From assembly GCA_002238855.1 (NCBI GenBank), contig MPND01000006.1, forward strand, positions 1-35,942: a DNA stretch of 35,942 nt. Reading direction: 5' to 3'. Source of the DNA: SAR202 cluster bacterium bin90 (GTDB lineage Bacteria > Chloroflexota > Dehalococcoidia > Lucifugimonadales > JADFKI01). Made by a program: the position numbers and the translations under genes. Positions 31,667-35,942 of the stretch are shown here, one piece after another. Numbering within the stretch: the first letter of the stretch is position 1; each line of letters begins with the position of its first letter. The notes under the pieces are model-generated. The model was given only the letters and a program-made list of their open reading frames with translations. It did not search any database and was not told where the DNA came from.

Positions 31667-33357
31667 CGGTGCGCCTCCTTATTTCTCACGACCCATTTGC
31701 AGAGTTCCTGCATAGCGTCATGAATGAGTTCTGCACGCTTTTCGAGGAAAGCGTCATAGTTGCCAGAGATCATTTCGTCGAATGGAATGATATGGCTTTC
31801 CAAAAGACGCCTGATTTCGGCTTCATCTGGATCGCTGTCTCGTCGTCGCTCAGTGAGGTATCGTTCAGGCTCCTTATCTGAAATCGCTCGGTTTGTGCGC
31901 CAAGTCACCAATGCACAATTTAGTGCGGTATAAATTTTGTCGCTGGGTATGTTCGGATATTGTCGCTCTAAGTGTGCAACAGGAAATAGGTGATGGTATT
32001 CACGCTGCGAAAGGTTGTCATGCCTAGCGGTGCTACCATCCGCTAAGTCTAACCCCTTCGCTTTCAAGGAGAGCGCGAGAATGGCGCGAGCTAATCGGTC
32101 TTTCTTATTTGGCCATCCTGCTTCTACGAGCTCAGTGGCTTGTGGGAGAGATTCATGGAAGATAATTGGCTCCGATGCCGTTGAGTCGGACAGGTAAGTT
32201 TTCAATTCGTTGTAATCCACTAAAGAGCGTGTAGCAGTGGTTCTTTCGTATCTCTTGGTGAAGAACGCTCGCCAAAGATACTTCCTGAGTGTAGATCGAG
32301 CGTTACCTTCTGCGTAGAGTCCCTCAGGCGCTTCTGCCCAAAGAGCTACCAATACTGGTATGACGACGTCCGTAGGTAGCCTCCGTTCATCGAGGATGCG
32401 TTCGTCTTCAAGGAAGACCACTGAGCGTTCCACGCCTCTGAGATACTTATCCCAATTTTCTACAAGGCGATTTCCAAAGTCCCTCGACAAGTAAGTTGCA
32501 TTTGAAGGGACTCGTCCTTGAAGTAAGGCACTGGCAGCCAAAATCAGGCTTTCAGGCTCGTAGTACCGTGCTATGGCGGGGCATACTTCCTTGGTTTCGG
32601 CGACGAGGTCGTGTAAGGATTCGCCCGCACCCGCTTCGACCTGTGCAACCACAATGTCATAAGCCGATAGAGGTGTTGCCGAAGTGTTCGTTCTTATGAA
32701 CACATCAAGGGCGACGTCTCTCTTGGTTTGTACGGGAAGAGACAGAAAGGGAATATTGAAACTCGAGATTTGATTCCGTACGTTGCTTACAGTCCTATCG
32801 ACTTCCCTCTGCGTCCTTGAGTCTTTAATGGCCTCTTCTAACCATTCGTCATAAACTTGCTGTGCTTCATCTCCAGGTGCAAACAGATTTAACGGAATCG
32901 CCCGTCTCTCCCACTGACCATCTGGATTGTCCGCCCAAAGGGGCATTCGCTGATTGTCTTGCCGTCGCCAATAGCGAGAAACAGAATCAACATAGTACGG
33001 CAAATCTGACTCTTCATCTTCTTGCAAATAGATGAAGTACGTCCTGTCGGGATAGTCATTGTTAAGTCCTCTCCAGATGGCCGTAATGCGTTGCTGCCCA
33101 TCCAGCAGATGCTCCGTAACACGCTCGCCATCTGGGGGAGCACCAACTACTGATCGCGATATGAAGGGCTCTTCGCCGCCTATGTCGAGGACGAGCAAGG
33201 CGCCACACGGTAGATCTTGGAGAATAGTGTTGAATAACTGGGTTACTTGCGAATGACTCCAAGCCTGAAATCTCTGGAACCGCGGTAACACGGTCTGGCG
33301 CGTGCGAATTCGCGTCATCCAGTCCGACAGCCGCCTGTTGCGAGCTTCTGAGGGCAT
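31663..33357 (-). CDS. Second DUF262 (GmrSD-like) protein with HNH-type C-terminus
   Basis: A 564-residue protein. The DUF262 signature appears as LPRFQRFQAW (24-33) and HLLDGQQRITAIW (83-95), with FIRTNTSATPLSAYDIV as the second block. The C-terminal nuclease-like region reads YHHLFPVAHLE (H455, H456) and LNCALVTWRTNRAISDK (N480, N489), matching the HNH layout of the family. It is only distantly related to the DUF262 protein at 20827-22575 and belongs to another subgroup. AAGGAG is 6 bases before the ATG. Codons are AT-richer than those of the flanking metabolic genes. It lies beside a VapBC-type pair, which fits a small defence cluster; restriction activity is inferred. Confidence 0.85.
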   Translation of the reverse strand: MPSEARNRRLSDWMTRIRTRQTVLPRFQRFQAWSHSQVTQLFNTILQDLPCGALLVLDIGGEEPFISRSVVGAPPDGERVTEHLLDGQQRITAIWRGLNNDYPDRTYFIYLQEDEESDLPYYVDSVSRYWRRQDNQRMPLWADNPDGQWERRAIPLNLFAPGDEAQQVYDEWLEEAIKDSRTQREVDRTVSNVRNQISSFNIPFLSLPVQTKRDVALDVFIRTNTSATPLSAYDIVVAQVEAGAGESLHDLVAETKEVCPAIARYYEPESLILAASALLQGRVPSNATYLSRDFGNRLVENWDKYLRGVERSVVFLEDERILDERRLPTDVVIPVLVALWAEAPEGLYAEGNARSTLRKYLWRAFFTKRYERTTATRSLVDYNELKTYLSDSTASEPIIFHESLPQATELVEAGWPNKKDRLARAILALSLKAKGLDLADGSTARHDNLSQREYHHLFPVAHLERQYPNIPSDKIYTALNCALVTWRTNRAISDKEPERYLTERRRDSDPDEAEIRRLLESHIIPFDEMISGNYDAFLEKRAELIHDAMQELCKWVVRNKEAHR

Positions 33358-33404
33358 TAATTGCTCCTTGTCTTATTCTCTTGTGTCCCGCTCATCGGAG
33401 TAGG

Positions 33405-34073
33405 CTACAACTCAAACGTCTTCACCCACACCCCCGGCGAGCCTACCGCGTGCTCCATCGTGTCCTGCCAGCGCTCGTTGCGCGGGTCTATCGCGCGCTG
33501 CCTCAGCCACTCGTCCGTCTTGGAAACATCCGGATGCTCCAACTCATAGACGGTGCTGTAAGCAGGTTCCCCCACAACCGTGCGATACCGTCTCCCGCGT
33601 ATGCAGCCCGGCACCTTCATGTAGTTCGGCACATACACGCTGTTGTACCACTCGTTCCATTCCGCATCCAGTTCCGGTGGCACGGTCATCCGCCCGATCT
33701 GCAGCACCGGCGCCATACCACTCTGCGCTGTGCCCTCTTCAACTTCAGCCGGGAAAATCTGGTCGTATGTGTTGCGAATATACGTCGTAGCGATCAAATC
33801 CGGCGAGCAGCGCTTCGTCCATTCTGACGGGTTAGCTCGCACACTCAGGTACGCCTCAGAAGTCATCACGCCGATGTTCTCCAGCTCGTACATCGCCAAG
33901 TGCTTCGGCGCGCCAGGCGAGTCCGATTCGTACCGCGCCGCGCTAAGGAATCCCGGTATGGCAAGACGTTCCCCAATGTGCTCCTCGTTGTACCAGGCGT
34001 TGTAGTCTTCCTCCTTGTCGGCTGGAACTTCTGTCCAGACCATCAGCAAGGCGCTGCCCTTCTTGTTCGCCAT
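33405..34073 (-). CDS. Two-domain ferredoxin-like (dimeric alpha-beta barrel) protein
   Basis: A 222-residue protein built from two similar halves. Each begins with a strand (LLMVWTEVPADKEEDYNAWYNEEHIGERLAIPGFLSAARY in pattern; then LQIGRMTVPPELDAEWNEWYNSVYVPNYMKVPGCIRGRRY in pattern) and ends with a second strand (HLAMYELENI; YSTVYELEHP). The repeated WYNxxxxP..IPG/VPG motif is that of EthD/DUF4286-like stress-responsive barrels, here as an internal duplication so that one chain could mimic a dimer. Such proteins bind or degrade small hydrophobic molecules. AAGGAGA is 9 bases before the ATG. The function is unknown. Confidence 0.7.
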   Translation of the reverse strand: MANKKGSALLMVWTEVPADKEEDYNAWYNEEHIGERLAIPGFLSAARYESDSPGAPKHLAMYELENIGVMTSEAYLSVRANPSEWTKRCSPDLIATTYIRNTYDQIFPAEVEEGTAQSGMAPVLQIGRMTVPPELDAEWNEWYNSVYVPNYMKVPGCIRGRRYRTVVGEPAYSTVYELEHPDVSKTDEWLRQRAIDPRNERWQDTMEHAVGSPGVWVKTFEL

Positions 34074-34089
34074 TTCTGTATTCTCCTTG

Positions 34090-34482
34090 TCAGTTATCAG
34101 TGGTCAATGGTTGGTCATCGGGAATCGGGTTGTACAGGTCGAGATTGTCTATCCATCGGAAATCCCGTGTGTTGCGTGTCAATAGCGGAATGCTAAGTAA
34201 TAACGCGGTTGCAGCTATGATGGCGTCTCCGAGTTCTATTCTGCGCTGTTGACGCAATCCAATAGCCCGATCCGCGATTTCGGTAGTCAGGTGTATTACT
34301 TCGATGGACTGAAAGAACTCTTCAAAAAAGCGCTTTCGATAGTCGTCCAGTCCTCGAAAGCCTAAGACTTCAATGTAGCTTGCGATTGAAACAGCCGTGT
34401 CTTGTTCTTCAACGAGTTGCTGCAGGTCGGCATACTCAGGTTCTGCTGAGTAAATGATGATGTTACTGTCCAGAAGTATCAT
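34090..34482 (-). CDS. PIN-domain ribonuclease toxin (VapC-like)
   Basis: Start at ATG 34482, which overlaps the antitoxin stop in ATGA; a longer frame upstream lies inside the antitoxin gene. The 130-residue PIN domain has the acidic residues D5 (LLDSNIIIYS), E38 (ASYIEVLG), D86 (LGDAIIAATAL) and the N104/D107 region (TRNTRDF). VapC toxins are Mg2+-dependent RNases cutting tRNA or rRNA. The partner is encoded immediately upstream. Confidence 0.88.
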   Translation of the reverse strand: MILLDSNIIIYSAEPEYADLQQLVEEQDTAVSIASYIEVLGFRGLDDYRKRFFEEFFQSIEVIHLTTEIADRAIGLRQQRRIELGDAIIAATALLLSIPLLTRNTRDFRWIDNLDLYNPIPDDQPLTTDN

Positions 34483-34751
34483 TGCTCGCGTCCAGGCAGT
34501 GGACGGTCCTTGCGAATCTCCCGCTGCCAAGCCACAGGGTCAGGTATTTCCGGAACCCCGCCCCTTTTTGCAATCTCTCTCAACGCCGCTGCCGCTTTCG
34601 CGCGCCGTTCCTCTTTGATCCGTGGTTCTTCCCTGTCTTCTTCCCAAACGCTGACTTCCACCTCAAGTGGCACATCCGTCCTAGGTTTGCTGCTGATCCA
34701 TTCTACACGTTCGCCGTCTATTACAGCCTTGTAAGTGTACTTCTTCTTCAT
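34479..34751 (-). CDS. Probable antitoxin of the VapBC-type pair
   Basis: A 90-residue, highly charged protein with a beta-rich N-terminus (YTYKAVIDGERVEWISSKP) and a helical, Arg/Glu-rich middle (RIKEERRAKAAAALREIAKRGG). It has no recognised DNA-binding fold. It is called an antitoxin because of its size, its charge and the 4-base overlap with the PIN toxin gene. AGGAGAGGG precedes the ATG. Confidence 0.65.
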   Translation of the reverse strand: MKKKYTYKAVIDGERVEWISSKPRTDVPLEVEVSVWEEDREEPRIKEERRAKAAAALREIAKRGGVPEIPDPVAWQREIRKDRPLPGREQ

Positions 34752-34778
34752 GTCTGCCCTCTCCTAAGGCATCGTCCA

Positions 34779-34838
34779 GTTAGTCGGCAAGCTAAGTATA
34801 GCTGACACATCCATCGGCTAACCGAATTTCCGACTAAC
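34779..34838. repeat. Inverted repeat upstream of the toxin-antitoxin pair
   Basis: GTTAGTCGG (34779-34787) and CCGACTAAC (34830-34838) are perfect 9-bp arms around a 42-base loop, which itself holds TCGG-CTAA-CCGA (34814-34825). It lies between the flavin monooxygenase stop and the antitoxin start, so it may act as a terminator for the former or an operator for the latter. Confidence 0.45.
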
Positions 34839-34850
34839 ACTACACCACTA

Positions 34851-35942
34851 CTAATCATCCCCAGGCACAGGCTCCGCAATCTTCGCCCCAAACGCTGGCA
34901 TCACCTCTTCGGCGAACCACTGAAGCTGCTCCGTGATTATGGCTTCGGATGTGCCCACAGGCTGGCTCACGCTAACCCTGTCCAGTCCCGGATACATCTC
35001 CTCCACGCGCTTCAGATGCTCGATGACTTCTTCCGGCGTGCCGCACAGGAAGCCGCCAGCCTCGACGGCGCCCTCGATGCGCGGCAAGTCGAAAGTCGGC
35101 GCACGCTTCGGATCGCTCATCGCCTCGATCTGTTCCTCGCTCAGCGAGCGCACAAGCCGCAGCGGGCCGAACATCTTCAGATTCTCCTCGAACAGCGCGG
35201 CGGCCTCGCGGGTCGCCTTCTCCTTGCTGTCCGACAAGTAGAAGTGGAAGCCAAAGCTCAGGTTCTCGCCGAGTTCGAGGTCCACACCCGTGCGCCCGTA
35301 CGCGTCCCGGAATGCCTCAACGACTCGGTGCATCGCGCCGCCCTCAGCAACGCCGCCGCCGATGATACCTCTGATCCCGTGCTTAGCCATGAAGTCCAGC
35401 CCGCGCGGGGTCGCACTCTGTATCGGCTGCCAGCATTCCACCGGCAGGCGCAGCGGACGTGGCACCAGTGTTATCTCCTCCAGCTGGTAGCCACGATAAG
35501 GCACGGACGGCGGTATGGTGTAGTTCTTGCCATGATGCGAGAACGATTCCTCGTTGAACGCCTTGAAGATGATGTCCACCTGCTCCTCGAACAGGTCGCG
35601 GTTGCCCTCCTGGTCAAACAGCGGCGAGCCGAACGACTCGATCTCCCGGCTGTGGTACCCGCGCCCCACGCCGAATATCACGCGCCCGCCCGTCAGGATG
35701 TCCGCAGTCGCGTAGTCCTCGGCAAGTCGTAGCGGGTGCCACATCGGGGCTATGTTGAAGCCGCAGCCGATGTTCAGCCGCTCGGTGATGTGCGCCAGAT
35801 GCACCGCACTCATCAGCACATTCGGCAGGCACTCGTACCCCTCCGGCTGGAAGTGGTGCTCCGCAAGCCAGAATGTATCGAACCCGTTCGCGTCCATCGT
35901 CTTTGCAATTGCATCGGTCTTGGCATACACGCTCGCCAGGTG
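34851..35942 (-). CDS. LLM-class flavin-dependent oxidoreductase, N-terminus beyond the window
   Basis: The frame is open to the window edge (HLASVYAKTDAIAK...), so the true start lies outside; compared with the LLM protein at 19472 about 25 N-terminal residues are missing. It shows GFDTFWLAEHHF, GCGFNIAPMWHPLRLAEDYATADILTGGRVIFGVGRG, LVPRPLRLPVECWQPI and FLCGTPEEVIEHL, all luciferase-family hallmarks. It is a different subgroup from the first LLM gene, with an insertion around EEITLVPRP and a longer C-terminus. The substrate and cofactor preference (FMN or F420) are unknown. Confidence 0.92.
   Translation of the reverse strand, partial: HLASVYAKTDAIAKTMDANGFDTFWLAEHHFQPEGYECLPNVLMSAVHLAHITERLNIGCGFNIAPMWHPLRLAEDYATADILTGGRVIFGVGRGYHSREIESFGSPLFDQEGNRDLFEEQVDIIFKAFNEESFSHHGKNYTIPPSVPYRGYQLEEITLVPRPLRLPVECWQPIQSATPRGLDFMAKHGIRGIIGGGVAEGGAMHRVVEAFRDAYGRTGVDLELGENLSFGFHFYLSDSKEKATREAAALFEENLKMFGPLRLVRSLSEEQIEAMSDPKRAPTFDLPRIEGAVEAGGFLCGTPEEVIEHLKRVEEMYPGLDRVSVSQPVGTSEAIITEQLQWFAEEVMPAFGAKIAEPVPGDD

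Noticed and set aside
1..35942. tRNA or rRNA genes, CRISPR arrays, insertion sequences
   Set aside because: Scanned by eye on both strands; no cloverleaf with a T-loop, no regularly spaced repeats, and no transposase or terminal repeats were found.

Overview
The window looks like a piece of chromosome from an uncultured bacterium of the phylum Chloroflexota, most likely near the SAR202/Dehalococcoidia lineages. This is an inference, as no rRNA or marker gene is present. It rests on the Val-Glu-Lys-rich stalk behind the lipobox of the solute-binding lipoprotein (a habit of Chloroflexota binding proteins), on two luciferase-like flavin monooxygenases, and on a set of small-molecule catabolic enzymes typical of those genomes: a CehA/McbA hydrolase, an HpcH/HpaI aldolase, a GMC oxidoreductase, an amidohydrolase and an Asp-box protein. 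No tRNA, rRNA, CRISPR array or insertion sequence was seen.

Layout. 1-6069 (+): a receiver/PP2C phosphatase response regulator, an ERG4/ERG24 sterol-reductase-like membrane protein, a DUF402 protein and a CehA/McbA metallohydrolase. 6066-15269 (-): a transport and catabolism block, read as GMC oxidoreductase, TetR regulator, solute-binding lipoprotein, two permeases, a fused double ATPase, and an aldolase. The TetR gene and the binding-protein gene have nearly identical promoter cores, so the regulator probably controls both. 15432-17634 (+): a three-gene unit of an OsmC-like protein, an NHL beta-propeller and a RidA-like protein. 17685-18326 (-): an SRPBCC protein. 18580-20536 (+): an atypical SDR and a flavin monooxygenase. 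20576-23160: a solitary DUF262/GmrSD-type gene followed by gene debris, a terminator and an AT-rich tract. 23170-29671 (+): an FAD oxidoreductase, a PLP aminotransferase and two tandem paralogous cation/proton antiporters. 29710-35942 (-): a second flavin monooxygenase (cut by the window edge), a VapBC-type pair, a two-domain ferredoxin-fold protein, a second DUF262 protein, an Asp-box protein and an amidohydrolase.

The most notable feature is the OsmC gene at 15529-16050. It is interrupted by one in-frame TGA exactly where the peroxidatic cysteine of the family belongs. Translation resumes in the same frame with the conserved second half of the protein, and a bacterial SECIS-like hairpin with a GU-containing apical loop lies just downstream of the TGA. 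I read it as a selenoprotein that an ordinary gene caller would split into two fragments. Other points of interest are the shared TetR promoter motif, a sterol-reductase-like gene in a bacterium, two different DUF262 genes 9 kb apart, remnants of duplicated neighbouring genes at 22607-22827, and several enzymes with altered catalytic residues.
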